A DNA stretch of 64,000 bases from Pseudomonadota bacterium (GCA_018971625.1 JAGXAJ010000005.1:30077-94076); one strand, 5' to 3'. Counted from the stretch's first letter, positions 9,126 to 17,020 are shown. Program-made: numbers and translations. Notes: generated by a model not told the origin, from the sequence alone.

Positions 9126-9370
9126 TCAGCCGATCAGTTCCACGAACAAATCCGCGTCGATATTGCCGCCGGACAATACGATCACTTGTCGCGCGCATCC
9201 ATGCGGCCGGCCAGAAGCGCCGCCAGACCCACCGCGCCACCCGGCTCGACCACCAGTTTCAGTTCGCGGAATGCAAACACCATCGCTTGCCCCACTTCCT
9301 CGTCCGACGTGGTAACGCTTTGCGCCAGCAATCGGCTGTTGATCGCGACGGGAGATTTTACGATTGAGGC
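9126..9370 (-). pseudogene. Remnant of a threonine/serine dehydratase (C-terminal stump, frameshifted)
   Basis: Reading the minus strand gives INSRLLAQSVTTSDEEVGQ, then FRELKLVVEPGGAVGLAALL, a typical end of the catalytic domain of fold-type II PLP threonine/serine dehydratases. Near 9184 the frame breaks: one base appears to be missing in the AAG codon. In the neighbouring frame the expected C-terminus continues (VIVLSGGNIDADLFVELIG) to a TGA at 9126. Everything upstream of about 9370-9420, including the PLP lysine region, is gone, and the sequence runs directly into the 3' end of the glycosyltransferase gene. This is a deletion-derived fragment. Confidence 0.75.
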
Positions 9371-9422
9371 ATAGCGCTTTCTATCGCGCCATGCGCCCGA
9401 CCGACAAGGTGCCGGAACCGGA

Positions 9423-10478
9423 TCAGGCGACAAAACGCGGGTGCTCCGGCTCGAATTGAACCGCAGTGTCATCCGGATCGACGTGGCGGATATCGGCCAT
9501 ATGATCGACGAACGCCCGGGCCGAAGCATCCCAAGTGTGCCTGGCCGCAAATTCGAGACAGAGCTGCGGCGATAGGTTCAGCGCCAACAGGCAAGCCGTG
9601 CGCAGATCCTCGTCGAGGATGCCGACCGGCGCTGTGCCGATCACGTCGCGGGGGCCAGTCACCGGAAAGGCTGCGACCGGCAGACCGCTCGCCAGCGCTT
9701 CCAACAGCACCAGTCCAAATGTGTCGGTACGGCTAGGAAACACGAACACGTCGGAGCCCGCATAGGCCTGCGCCAGTTCCTCGCTTTGGCGCGCGCCGAT
9801 GAACACCGCTTCCGGGTATTTCCGCGACAACGCCGCCCGCGCCGGTCCGTCGCCGACAATCAGCTTGGTGCCGGGCAGATCGAGATCGAGAAACGCCTCG
9901 AGATTCTTCTCCACCGCGACCCGTCCGACGCAGACGAAGATCGGGCGCGGCAGACCGAGATCGACCGCGCGCGGATGGAACAGTTTAGCGTCGACACCGC
10001 GCGGCCAAAGCACCACATTGCGAAAACCGCGCAGCCGCAATTCGGCGGCAAGCGCGGGCGTCGCTGCCATCACCGCCTGACTCGCGCCGTGGAACCAGCG
10101 CAGCCCCGCCCAGGTCCAGGCTTCGGAGATAGGCAGCCGAGCCGAAATATATTCGGGAAAGCGGGTATGAAAGCTCGTTGTGAACGGCAAGCGATGCTTG
10201 CGGCAGTAACGCCGCACCGACAGCCCGATCGGCCCTTCGGTCGCAATGTGGATGCTGTCGGCTCGGGCCGCTTCGATCAGCCGCGCGGTCCTGGCCGGGC
10301 TCGGCAATGCCAACCGCAGATCGGGATAGCTCGGCATCGCAAAGGTGCGGAAGGATTGCGGTGTCAGAAAGCTGATCTCGGCGCCGAACGCCGCGGCCGC
10401 CTCCGCCAGCATCGCGAGCGTCCGTACCACCCCATTGACCTGCGGGTGCCACGCGTCGGTCGCGACCAGGATTCGCAT
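9423..10478 (-). CDS. GT4 glycosyltransferase (GDP-mannose-dependent mannosyltransferase-like)
   Basis: The 351-residue enzyme has a GT-B fold. The N-terminal half contains VTDAWHPQVNGVV-like and SFHTRFPEY motifs seen in MgtA/PimB-like and diacylglycerol glycosyltransferases. The C-terminal half contains CVGRVAVEKN and the nucleotide-sugar EX7E region (FPSRTDTFGLVLLEALASG). The start ATG overlaps the upstream metallophosphatase stop by one base (TGATG), so the two are translationally coupled. A membrane glycolipid acceptor is likely for the family; donor and acceptor are inferred only. Confidence 0.85.
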   Translation of the reverse strand: MRILVATDAWHPQVNGVVRTLAMLAEAAAAFGAEISFLTPQSFRTFAMPSYPDLRLALPSPARTARLIEAARADSIHIATEGPIGLSVRRYCRKHRLPFTTSFHTRFPEYISARLPISEAWTWAGLRWFHGASQAVMAATPALAAELRLRGFRNVVLWPRGVDAKLFHPRAVDLGLPRPIFVCVGRVAVEKNLEAFLDLDLPGTKLIVGDGPARAALSRKYPEAVFIGARQSEELAQAYAGSDVFVFPSRTDTFGLVLLEALASGLPVAAFPVTGPRDVIGTAPVGILDEDLRTACLLALNLSPQLCLEFAARHTWDASARAFVDHMADIRHVDPDDTAVQFEPEHPRFVA

Positions 10479-11275
10479 CAGGCCGCGCGCGCGGTCATGC
10501 GAGCGACCGGCGCCGCCCGCCGCAGCGGATCGGTCCAGGTGATGATTTCAAAGCGACCGTCTTCATGTTCGACCAGCGCGGTGCAGCTTTCCACCCAGTC
10601 GCCGCAATTCATGTAGCGGATACCGTGCTCGTCGCGAATGGTGGCGTAGTGGATGTGGCCGCAAATCACGCCATCGGCGCCGTGGCGCCGTGCTTCGGCG
10701 GCCAGCGTCTGCTCAAAGGCGCCGATATAGTTGACGGCATTCTTCACCTTCAGCTTGGCCCATTGCGACAACGACCAATAGGGCACGCCGAGCGCGCGGC
10801 GGAAGAAATTGACCAGCCGGTTCATCTGGATCGCGAAATCATAGGCCTTGTCGCCGAGATGGGCGAGCCAGCGCGCGTTCTGCACCACGAGATCAAAGAT
10901 GTCGCCGTGTATCACCAGATAGCGGTGGCCGTCGACGCCGAGATGGATTGTGTTCTCGACGACGTCGATGCCGCCGAAATGCGTGCCGTAATAGTTCCTG
11001 AGGAACTCGTCATGATTGCCGGGAACGTAGACGATCTTGGCGCCCTTGCGCGCCTTGCGGAGCATCTTCTGCACGAAGTCGTTGTGCGATTGCGGCCAGT
11101 ACCAGTTGGACTTGAGCGCCCAGCCATCGACGATATCGCCGACGAGATAAATGGTATCGGCGTCATGGGTACGAAGAAAGTCCAGCAAACGTTCGGCCTG
11201 CGAGCCGCGTGCTCCGAGATGGACGTCGGAGATAAACAAAGTGCGAAAGCGCCTTTCGGGACTTTCTTCACTCAT
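10478..11275 (-). CDS. LpxH-like metallophosphoesterase (UDP-2,3-diacylglucosamine diphosphatase family)
   Basis: The 265-residue protein has all calcineurin-type metal motifs in order: SDVHLG, GDIVDGW, GNHDE, IHGDIFD and GHIHYA. Family annotation is usually UDP-2,3-diacylglucosamine diphosphatase. Most alphaproteobacteria use LpxI for that lipid A step, so this protein may dephosphorylate another lipid or nucleotide-linked substrate. ATG at 11275 (MSEESPERR) follows GGAAG at good spacing; ATG at 11290 is the alternative. The glycosyltransferase gene follows with a TGATG overlap, suggesting a joint lipid-modifying task. Confidence 0.85.
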   Translation of the reverse strand: MSEESPERRFRTLFISDVHLGARGSQAERLLDFLRTHDADTIYLVGDIVDGWALKSNWYWPQSHNDFVQKMLRKARKGAKIVYVPGNHDEFLRNYYGTHFGGIDVVENTIHLGVDGHRYLVIHGDIFDLVVQNARWLAHLGDKAYDFAIQMNRLVNFFRRALGVPYWSLSQWAKLKVKNAVNYIGAFEQTLAAEARRHGADGVICGHIHYATIRDEHGIRYMNCGDWVESCTALVEHEDGRFEIITWTDPLRRAAPVARMTARAA

Positions 11276-11480
11276 AGGGTCACTTCCCATATATGAAGCA
11301 CCTAACACAATGCCGTGACAGCGAGATGACGGTTCATGGTGGAATAGATCTGCGACCGGGCCAGACCGGCCGCGAATCAGATCTTTGTTTACTCAGGGGT
11401 GAAATAGCAGCGGCGTGCGACAGCGAAGCGACAGGCGGCCCAGGGCTGATCGGTTCTGAGTGAATCGGAACCAGACTCTA

Positions 11481-11543
11481 GCTGTTTGTTTGACGCGCTT
11501 TCTTCTCGCGAACCGGACGCCGCTTCGCTCGAAAACGCTATAG
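11481..11543. repeat. Dispersed Bradyrhizobium-type intergenic repeat
   Basis: The core CTTCGCTCGAAAACGCTATAG, preceded by a TTTGACGCG...CGCGAACCGG stretch, matches a short repeat I remember occurring many times in Bradyrhizobium genomes. A diverged copy lies at 12781-12822 on the other side of thiD and the Lrp-domain gene. The whole gap 11276-11543 holds nothing else I can identify. Confidence 0.5.
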
Positions 11544-12362
11544 TTAATAATAACCGTGGAAATGATGCACTGGTCCGTCGCCGTGGCCGACCTCGAGCCG
11601 ATCGGCCGCCGCGATCGCTGCGCTGATCCAGGCTTTCGCGGCCCGCACCGCCGCTTCCATGCCCTCGCCCTTGGCAAGACCGGCCGCGACCGCGGCTGAC
11701 AGCGAACATCCGGTGCCGTGGGTATTCCTGGTGGCGATGCGCGGTGCGGCGAGCGCAATCGTGCCGCTGCCATCAACGAGATAGTCGATGCTCTCACTGT
11801 CGTGCCCGTGACCGCCCTTGATCAGCACCGCACGGCATCCCATCGCCAAAAGCCTTCGGCCCTGGCTTGCGATCGCAGCCTCGCTTTCTGCGATCGGCTC
11901 GTCCAGAAGAGCCGCCGCCTCCGGCAGGTTGGGCGTGATCAGCGACGCGCGCGGGATGAGGCTAGTTCTCAAACTCGCCACCGCGTCCCTGGCGAGCAGA
12001 TGATCGCCGGATGTCGCCACCATCACCGGATCGAGCACGATGTGTTTCGGCGACCAGCGCGAAAGCCCGGCGACGACAGCCTCGATGGCCCCGCGCTGCG
12101 CCAACATCCCGATCTTGATGGCCTTGACGTCGAGATCGCCAAATACGGCATCGATCTGCGCGGTGATGAAATCGGCAGGCACCTCATGAATGCCGCTGAT
12201 GCCGGTGGTGTTCTGCGCGGTCAGCGCTGTGATAACGGAAGCGCCATAGACCCCGAGTGCTGCAAACGTCTTGAGGTCCGCCTGCACGCCGGCGCCACCC
12301 GAGGAATCCGAACCGGCAATCGTGAGTGCGACCGGAATCGTCACGGCCTTGCCCGCAGCCAT
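11544..12362 (-). CDS. thiD: Hydroxymethylpyrimidine/phosphomethylpyrimidine kinase
   Basis: The 272-residue ribokinase-fold enzyme phosphorylates HMP and HMP-phosphate in thiamine synthesis. Visible motifs are GSDSSGGAGVQADLKTF near the N-terminus, DPVMVATSG in the middle and the anion-hole NTHGTGC near residue 215. Length is normal. MAAGKAVTIPV at 12362 is taken as the start; the frame continues upstream without family similarity and would run into the divergent Lrp-domain gene. No THI-box (TPP riboswitch) sequence is apparent in the 122-bp leader. Confidence 0.92.
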   Translation of the reverse strand: MAAGKAVTIPVALTIAGSDSSGGAGVQADLKTFAALGVYGASVITALTAQNTTGISGIHEVPADFITAQIDAVFGDLDVKAIKIGMLAQRGAIEAVVAGLSRWSPKHIVLDPVMVATSGDHLLARDAVASLRTSLIPRASLITPNLPEAAALLDEPIAESEAAIASQGRRLLAMGCRAVLIKGGHGHDSESIDYLVDGSGTIALAAPRIATRNTHGTGCSLSAAVAAGLAKGEGMEAAVRAAKAWISAAIAAADRLEVGHGDGPVHHFHGYY

Positions 12363-12370
12363 TTCAGTGC

Positions 12371-12440
12371 TAACTGGTGGGTCATGTTTTGTCCTAACGC
12401 GGCATGCCATTGGCGGCAAGTTCGCTTGCCATAACCAGTT
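12371..12440. promoter_or_regulatory. Structured divergent intergenic region with a TTCG-loop hairpin
   Basis: Between thiD and the Lrp-domain gene, GGCAAG-TTCG-CTTGCC (12415-12430) forms a perfect 6-bp stem with a TTCG loop. A 7-bp outer pair AACTGGT/ACCAGTT (12372-12378 and 12434-12440) encloses it, as well as the palindrome GGCATGCC (12401-12408). It could act as a leader RNA structure or a binding site. This is a reading of symmetry only. Confidence 0.35.
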
Positions 12441-12484
12441 GAATTTTGCTCTATTGACGGCGACGCCCTTCGGAGACGACAGCA

Positions 12485-12730
12485 ATGGTCCCTTTTTTCG
12501 TCCAGTTCAAATGCAAGCTAGGCCAGTCCTATGCCGTCGCCAATGCACTGGCCGAAGCCGAGATCGCCTCGGAGATCTATTCGACTGCCGGCGACTACGA
12601 TCTGCTGGTCAAATTCTATGTCGATAACGACACCGATATCGGCCATTTCATCAACGAGAAAGTGCAGGTCATTCCAGGCATCCTGGATACCCATACCATC
12701 ATCACCTTCAAGGCATTCGGCACGGGCTAG
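12485..12730 (+). CDS. Solo Lrp/AsnC ligand-binding (RAM) domain protein
   Basis: The 81-residue protein is just the alpha-beta effector domain of Lrp/AsnC regulators, with no helix-turn-helix. The pattern FVQFKCKLGQ...AEIASEIYSTAGDYDLLVKFYVD...IPGILDTHTIITFK matches this fold. Such stand-alone RAM proteins form rings, bind amino acids and may sense or scavenge effectors or partner with full-length Lrp proteins. GGAGA precedes the ATG. It is divergent from thiD. Confidence 0.85.
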   Translation: MVPFFVQFKCKLGQSYAVANALAEAEIASEIYSTAGDYDLLVKFYVDNDTDIGHFINEKVQVIPGILDTHTIITFKAFGTG

Positions 12731-12780
12731 TCCTCGGTTCTACCAGCCCTCGGTTCCAATTGAATCAGGCGGGCTCCATT

Positions 12781-12822
12781 TTTTGTTTACGCCGGATCCA
12801 GCTTCGCTCGAAACGCCATAGC
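12781..12822. repeat. Second, diverged copy of the 11481-11543 repeat
   Basis: GCTTCGCTCGAAACGCCATAG here corresponds to CGCTTCGCTCGAAAACGCTATAG at 11521-11543, in the same orientation. It sits in the 223-bp gap between the Lrp-domain gene and the convergent caspase gene; nothing else is recognisable in that gap. Confidence 0.45.
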
Positions 12823-12953
12823 GCATCAATTGTACAAGGGCGCCGTCAAATGTGACGCCAGCCGATATCTGTTTTCGGACAAGCGATCCATTTCGCAAAA
12901 GCGCAGGCCGCATCGGTATTGCCACGGCACATCATCACAAACGACATGCCAGA

Positions 12954-14303
12954 CTACATACCCAGGCTCTCCCGCAGCCGCTGGAGCTGGGGACGAATTT
13001 GCTCGCATCCGAGCTCGCGCACGAACTTGGCAACCGCATCGGGCTTCGGGTCCTCGCGCAGCCGTGCCAGCCGTGCCGCGTCACGTGCGCATACATCTCC
13101 AGGCGGGGCCGATTGCGCCTGAGCCTGCGTCTGCGCCGGCGGCGCCCTCGGCACTCCAGCGGCAGGAGCCGCCTGAGGTTGCGGCGGCGACGGATCAGAC
13201 GAAACACTTTCCAGCAATCGCTGTACTTGCGCAGCCAACCGTAGGCAGGAAAGCTCCTTCTGGAAACTGGTAATTCGTTCGCGTGACGGGTCGGCACGTA
13301 GCTGCGCCAGGCGCTTCTCGTCGTGGATGCAGGCGAGCGCCGGATCGACCGTATCGCGTGCGGCCGATGGCGGCTGCGTCTTCGGAGGCTCGGCTTTGGC
13401 GACCGTCGCCGGAGGTGGAGCGGCCGGGACCTGGGCCGACGGAATCTGTGGTAGTGGCGCCGCAGGCATTGGTTTTGGCACCGGCGCGGCCGTGGCAACT
13501 GGCGCAAGCGGCGGCTCGGCCTTTTTCGCCGCCGGCACCAGCGCAATGGTCGCGCCGCCGAGCGAGCCATAGATGAACGGCTCCTGCCGTCCGCCGGTCA
13601 TCGCGATCACGTCGTCACGAACCCGGCCGAGCGCAATGCGGATGTCGAGCCCGGGTTCTGCCAAATGCCTGATCAGCGCCGTTGCGTAGGGGCTGTTGCG
13701 GCCGTCGCCGTCATAGGAAACCGAACCGGCCTTTGCGGCATAGGCAACCAGGGTGTCGGCGCTGACATCCTCCATCGTTCCAAGCCCGCCTTTCATCGTC
13801 GAGCGCACGCCGGCGGAACGTACCCGTTGCGGAAACGGATTATCGCGACAGGCGTCGAGCAAAATCAAACGCAGGCGATGGACCGATTGCAGCGCCCAGA
13901 TGATGCGATCGAGCGCCACCGCTTCGTCTTCCACGTCATAGTCACGGCTGAGCTTGGCATCGATCGGCACCAGGTAGTTGGTGCCGCCGATCTCGACGCC
14001 ATGACCGGCGTAATAGACCACGGCGACATCGGAATTCTCGGCCGTGATCAGGAACTCGCGCACGGCGCGCTTGAAATCGACCACGCCGAGATCGGTACGG
14101 GAAATGACGACCTCAAATCCGACCGATTTGAACAAATTCGCGATGGCGGTTGAATCATTGATCGTGTTTGGCAGCGCCGGAGCGCTCTTGTATGCGGAAT
14201 TTCCTATCACCAGCGCGACGCGCCGGTCGGCGGCGGCCGCCGTGGAAAACAGTCCCGCCACCATCAAACAAAACACGTAAACCAGGATGTTCCGTAGTTT
14301 CAT
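12954..14303 (-). CDS. Exported caspase-family (peptidase C14) protein
   Basis: The 449-residue protein has a signal peptide (cleavage about residue 25, AAAADRR). A caspase/metacaspase p20-like domain follows (about 27-250), with catalytic His101 in YYAGHGVE and Cys152 in LLDACRDNPF. A Pro/Ala-rich linker (about 260-320) then leads to two related C-terminal modules of about 42 residues (about 328-369 and 405-446), each starting with Cys, carrying a RLAxLRxDP motif and having a second Cys. The dyad looks intact. It is 7 bp downstream of the tandem DUF4399 gene, so probably one operon. Periplasmic caspase-like proteins of this kind are common in Bradyrhizobium, with unknown substrates. Confidence 0.9.
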   Translation of the reverse strand: MKLRNILVYVFCLMVAGLFSTAAAADRRVALVIGNSAYKSAPALPNTINDSTAIANLFKSVGFEVVISRTDLGVVDFKRAVREFLITAENSDVAVVYYAGHGVEIGGTNYLVPIDAKLSRDYDVEDEAVALDRIIWALQSVHRLRLILLDACRDNPFPQRVRSAGVRSTMKGGLGTMEDVSADTLVAYAAKAGSVSYDGDGRNSPYATALIRHLAEPGLDIRIALGRVRDDVIAMTGGRQEPFIYGSLGGATIALVPAAKKAEPPLAPVATAAPVPKPMPAAPLPQIPSAQVPAAPPPATVAKAEPPKTQPPSAARDTVDPALACIHDEKRLAQLRADPSRERITSFQKELSCLRLAAQVQRLLESVSSDPSPPQPQAAPAAGVPRAPPAQTQAQAQSAPPGDVCARDAARLARLREDPKPDAVAKFVRELGCEQIRPQLQRLRESLGM

Positions 14304-14310
14304 TTCCCTG

Positions 14311-15327
14311 TCAGTAATAATGGTGCCAATAACGATGGTGGTGCCTTCTGTGCGGCGGACGACCGTTGACGGTCACCGTGACATTGATGACGTTGGAATA
14401 GACCGGTGGGTCATGCGGTATGTGCTTCGTATCCGCGAACAGCAGCTGCAGCTTGTGCGGGCCCGGCGTGAGCGTGATCTTGGCCTCGGTCTGGCCGGCA
14501 CCGAAATGCAGGTGATGGAAGTCGTTCGGAATCGGCTGATCGAGCGGCGGCAAATCGGTATCGATGAGCAAATGATGATGTCCGGTATTCGGCTTGTCGA
14601 AACCCGCCGGAGCCACACCCATGTTCAGCAGACCAAAGCGAATGACTGGGTTCGGCGTGATGTAGGCGCCATCGGTCGGATAGATGAAATAGACCTTGGC
14701 ACCCTTCGGCGACGGATGCCGCTTGTAGGTCGTCGGCGACGCCGCTTGCGGTGAAGCGGAAGTCGCAGGCGGTGGCGCAGCGACCTGATCGACCACGTTC
14801 ACCTTGATGCGATCGGACACCAGCGGCGGCGAATGCGGAATATGATCCTTGTCGGCGAAGACCAGCTGCAGCGTATGTTCGCCCGGCGTCAGCGTCAGCT
14901 CGGTTTCGGTCTGGCCCGCACCGAAATGCAGGTGATGAAAGTCGTTCGGGATTTCGGCATTGAGCGGCGGCGTCGGTGCATCAACGATGAGGTGATGATG
15001 ACCGGAGTTCGCGCGCTCCGATCCCGCCGGAGCAACCCCCATGCCGCGGAGACCGAAATGGATCGTCGACTTGGTCGGTATGGTGTCGCCGTCCTTCAAG
15101 CCGACGAAGTAAACCGCCGCGCCGGGTGCGGATGGGGTGGGGCCGCCAGTCTGTGCTGTTGCTGCGCTCGGGCCACTCGCCGGCTTGTTCTGGGTTGTCG
15201 TTGCATCGTTCTGAGGTGTCGCTGCATTGTTTTGGGGCGCCGCTGCATCGCTCTGAGCGGTCGCTGCATTGCAAAGAACCCATAAGCCAAGAAACGGAAC
15301 CAGTATTGCAGCCAGCGTTCTGTGCAT
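14311..15327 (-). CDS. Exported tandem DUF4399 protein with His-rich tail
   Basis: The 338-residue product has a signal peptide, then an Ala/Gln/Thr/Asn-rich linker with near-repeats (PQNNAATPQNDATTTQN), then two DUF4399 domains. Each domain has the signatures F(G/L)L.xMGVAPAG, NxGHHHLxID and IPNDFHHLHFGAGQTE. It ends in a short tail rich in His, Arg and Tyr. The many His clusters suggest metal binding, though this is not established for the family. GGGGAGA precedes the ATG at 15327. It is followed at 7 bp by the caspase gene and diverges from the SUMF1-domain gene. Confidence 0.88.
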   Translation of the reverse strand: MHRTLAAILVPFLGLWVLCNAATAQSDAAAPQNNAATPQNDATTTQNKPASGPSAATAQTGGPTPSAPGAAVYFVGLKDGDTIPTKSTIHFGLRGMGVAPAGSERANSGHHHLIVDAPTPPLNAEIPNDFHHLHFGAGQTETELTLTPGEHTLQLVFADKDHIPHSPPLVSDRIKVNVVDQVAAPPPATSASPQAASPTTYKRHPSPKGAKVYFIYPTDGAYITPNPVIRFGLLNMGVAPAGFDKPNTGHHHLLIDTDLPPLDQPIPNDFHHLHFGAGQTEAKITLTPGPHKLQLLFADTKHIPHDPPVYSNVINVTVTVNGRPPHRRHHHRYWHHYY

Positions 15328-15562
15328 CTTACAATCTCCCCGGCAGTCAGAACCCTTCACCGTACGATCAATTCCAGCTTCTTTAAACGATACTCATTTG
15401 ACGGTCGAGGTAAACTGAAATCCGGCATCGCGGCAGCAGCGCACAATCCACGTCACACAGTCGCCTTGCCTTGCCGATCATGGCTAAATGAAGCATTCTG
15501 TATCAATTGCCTGCGACGCCGAATATCGAATGACGTTTTGACGGCCAGTCTGGAAACCTAAC

Positions 15563-16423
15563 ATGAGATTTCGTCCATCGTTTGTGATCTTCCTCACGGC
15601 GCTGGCCGTCGCCGCCATCGGCGCGAGTGCGCAGCGCGGTTCGGCTGCCGGTCCTGAGCCCGAGAGAGATTTGATATTGGCTCAAAAGCTGCAGACCAGC
15701 ATCGAGCCCGGCGACATTTTTCGCGATTGCGACGATTGTTCCGAACTGGTGGTTGTGCCGCCAGGTGACTTCGTCATGGGATCGAACGACTCACCGTATG
15801 AAAAGCCAGAGCGCGTGATTTCGATCCCGCGCCCGTTTGCGATCGGCCGGCACGAGGTGACATTCGCCGAGTGGGACCAATGCGCCGACGCCGGCGTTTG
15901 CAAGCACCGTCCCGACGATCACGGTTGGGGACGGGGCAACCTGCCGGTGATCAATGTGAGCTGGGACGATGCCAAACTTTTCCTGACCTGGTTGTCGAAG
16001 AAGGCCGGGCAACGATATCGGCTTCCCAGCGAGGCGGAGTGGGAATATGCGGCTCGTGCCGGAACCAAGACGGTGTTCTGGTGGGGCCGCGATGTCGGTA
16101 CCGGCCACGCCCAGTGCGACAATTGCGGCGGCCCATTGATGCACAGACCGGCTCCGGTCGGTTCGTTTCGGCCGAATGGCTTTGGGCTGTACGATACCGC
16201 GGGTAACGCGTCCGAATGGGTTGAGGATTGCTGGAACGAAAACTATCGCAATGCGCCAAAGGACGCCTCCCCCTGGACCGGCGGCGATTGCCGCTTGCGC
16301 GTTTTGCGCGGGGGCAACTTCACCAGCAAGGCAACCGATATCCGTTCCGCGTCACGGTTTCGGTATGACGAAGACGTTCGCTACTACGCCAATGGCTTCC
16401 GGGTAGTACGGGAATTGCAGTGA
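15563..16423 (+). CDS. Exported SUMF1/FGE-sulfatase-domain protein
   Basis: The 286-residue protein has a signal peptide (cleavage near ASAQRG) and one formylglycine-generating-enzyme-like domain (about residues 55-285). Typical motifs are GDFVMGSNDS, P(F)AIGRHEVTFAEWD, PVINVSWDDAKLFLTWL, YRLPSEAEWEYAAR, GLYDTAGNASEWVEDCW and VLRGGNF. The paired catalytic Cys of true FGE is not evident, so it may be a sugar- or peptide-binding relative. It is divergent from the DUF4399-caspase operon, and SUMF1 and caspase domains co-occur elsewhere. The stop codon overlaps a possible GTG start (GTGA) of a decayed small ORF. Confidence 0.88.
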   Translation: MRFRPSFVIFLTALAVAAIGASAQRGSAAGPEPERDLILAQKLQTSIEPGDIFRDCDDCSELVVVPPGDFVMGSNDSPYEKPERVISIPRPFAIGRHEVTFAEWDQCADAGVCKHRPDDHGWGRGNLPVINVSWDDAKLFLTWLSKKAGQRYRLPSEAEWEYAARAGTKTVFWWGRDVGTGHAQCDNCGGPLMHRPAPVGSFRPNGFGLYDTAGNASEWVEDCWNENYRNAPKDASPWTGGDCRLRVLRGGNFTSKATDIRSASRFRYDEDVRYYANGFRVVRELQ

Positions 16424-16559
16424 TCTCGCGGCGCCCGGTCGATCCATCGCGGGACTATTGGTGACGGCCGTCGCCTTGTGTGCCGGCGCCTTAACCGCGT
16501 TCGCGCAATCCTGCATCGTTCGCCAGATCGGTTATCTCCCAGGAACGGCAAGTGGCCCG
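16420..16559 (+). pseudogene. Possible decayed small secreted-protein gene overlapping the SUMF1 stop
   Basis: GTG at 16420 overlaps the TGA of the upstream gene (GTGA). Its frame reads MISRRPV and then ends at 16464. One frame over, from 16440 on, the sequence reads RSIAGLLVTAVALCAGALT-AFAQS and on to a stop at 16559, a textbook signal peptide. Restoring one C near 16439 would join them into a 46-residue exported peptide. This is speculative, but the hydrophobic segment and overlap are striking. Confidence 0.3.
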
Positions 16560-16630
16560 TAGCGGCATCTTTCCATCGAGCCGCGAAGCGACCCTACGGG
16601 CAAAAAAATAGCAAGATGATGGGCCATGAT

Positions 16631-16675
16631 CCGGATCAGAACCTGACGGATCAGAACCTCGCAGATCAAGCCTCG
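16631..16675. repeat. Three imperfect 15-bp tandem repeats
   Basis: CGGATCAGAACCTGA, CGGATCAGAACCTCG and CAGATCAAGCCTCGC follow each other without a gap. They are non-coding as far as can be judged. Confidence 0.7.
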
Positions 16676-16683
16676 CCGCCATG

Positions 16684-16725
16684 CAGCCTTTCGGTAGTGT
16701 CTCATGAGACACTACCAGCCTTTCG
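16684..16725. repeat. 24-bp perfect palindrome flanked by 10-bp direct repeats
   Basis: Positions 16693-16716 are a perfect palindrome (left half GGTAGTGTCTCA). CAGCCTTTCG occurs on both sides in direct orientation (16684-16693 and 16716-16725), sharing one base with each palindrome end. It may be a repressor operator for the downstream efflux operon or a small inserted palindromic unit. Confidence 0.8.
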
Positions 16726-17020
16726 CTGTGCTTGTCGGCTTTCCTCGGTTTCAACAGCCCCTACACTGGCGGCAGCGACGCGGTTCGCGATCGTCGCGCG
16801 ACAAGTCTCTCTTCAGTCCGGATTCGCTTGGCTGCTGGTCCGTTCCGGGCTTCGGAAAGCAGCCATCGCTCGCTCCAACTATCTCTGCCTCTTGTAGCAA
16901 CGAGCGCCATCTGCGCGCCAACCGGGCCAAAGCAGGAACAAGTTGCACGCTGATCCGTTTTTCCATTTCGGCATCGCACAAAAAGCCGACAGTCGCAATG
17001 GCGGCCTGGAGCAAGCCGAT

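Larger units (their letters stand above)
16424..17020. other. 597-bp gap before the emrAB operon
   Basis: Apart from the possible decayed signal-peptide ORF, the gap contains a 15-bp imperfect triplet repeat and a perfect 24-bp palindrome with direct-repeat flanks (listed separately). No convincing gene was found. The region should hold the promoter of the efflux operon. Confidence 0.6.

Noticed and set aside
12363..12484. TPP riboswitch upstream of thiD
   Set aside because: No conserved CUGAGA-type THI-box sequence is visible on the minus strand in the short leader.
16478..16897. A plus-strand frame containing DQNLTDQNLADQ
   Set aside because: The pentapeptide-like look comes from a 15-bp tandem repeat; the flanking sequence has no protein character and the frame crosses the 24-bp palindrome.
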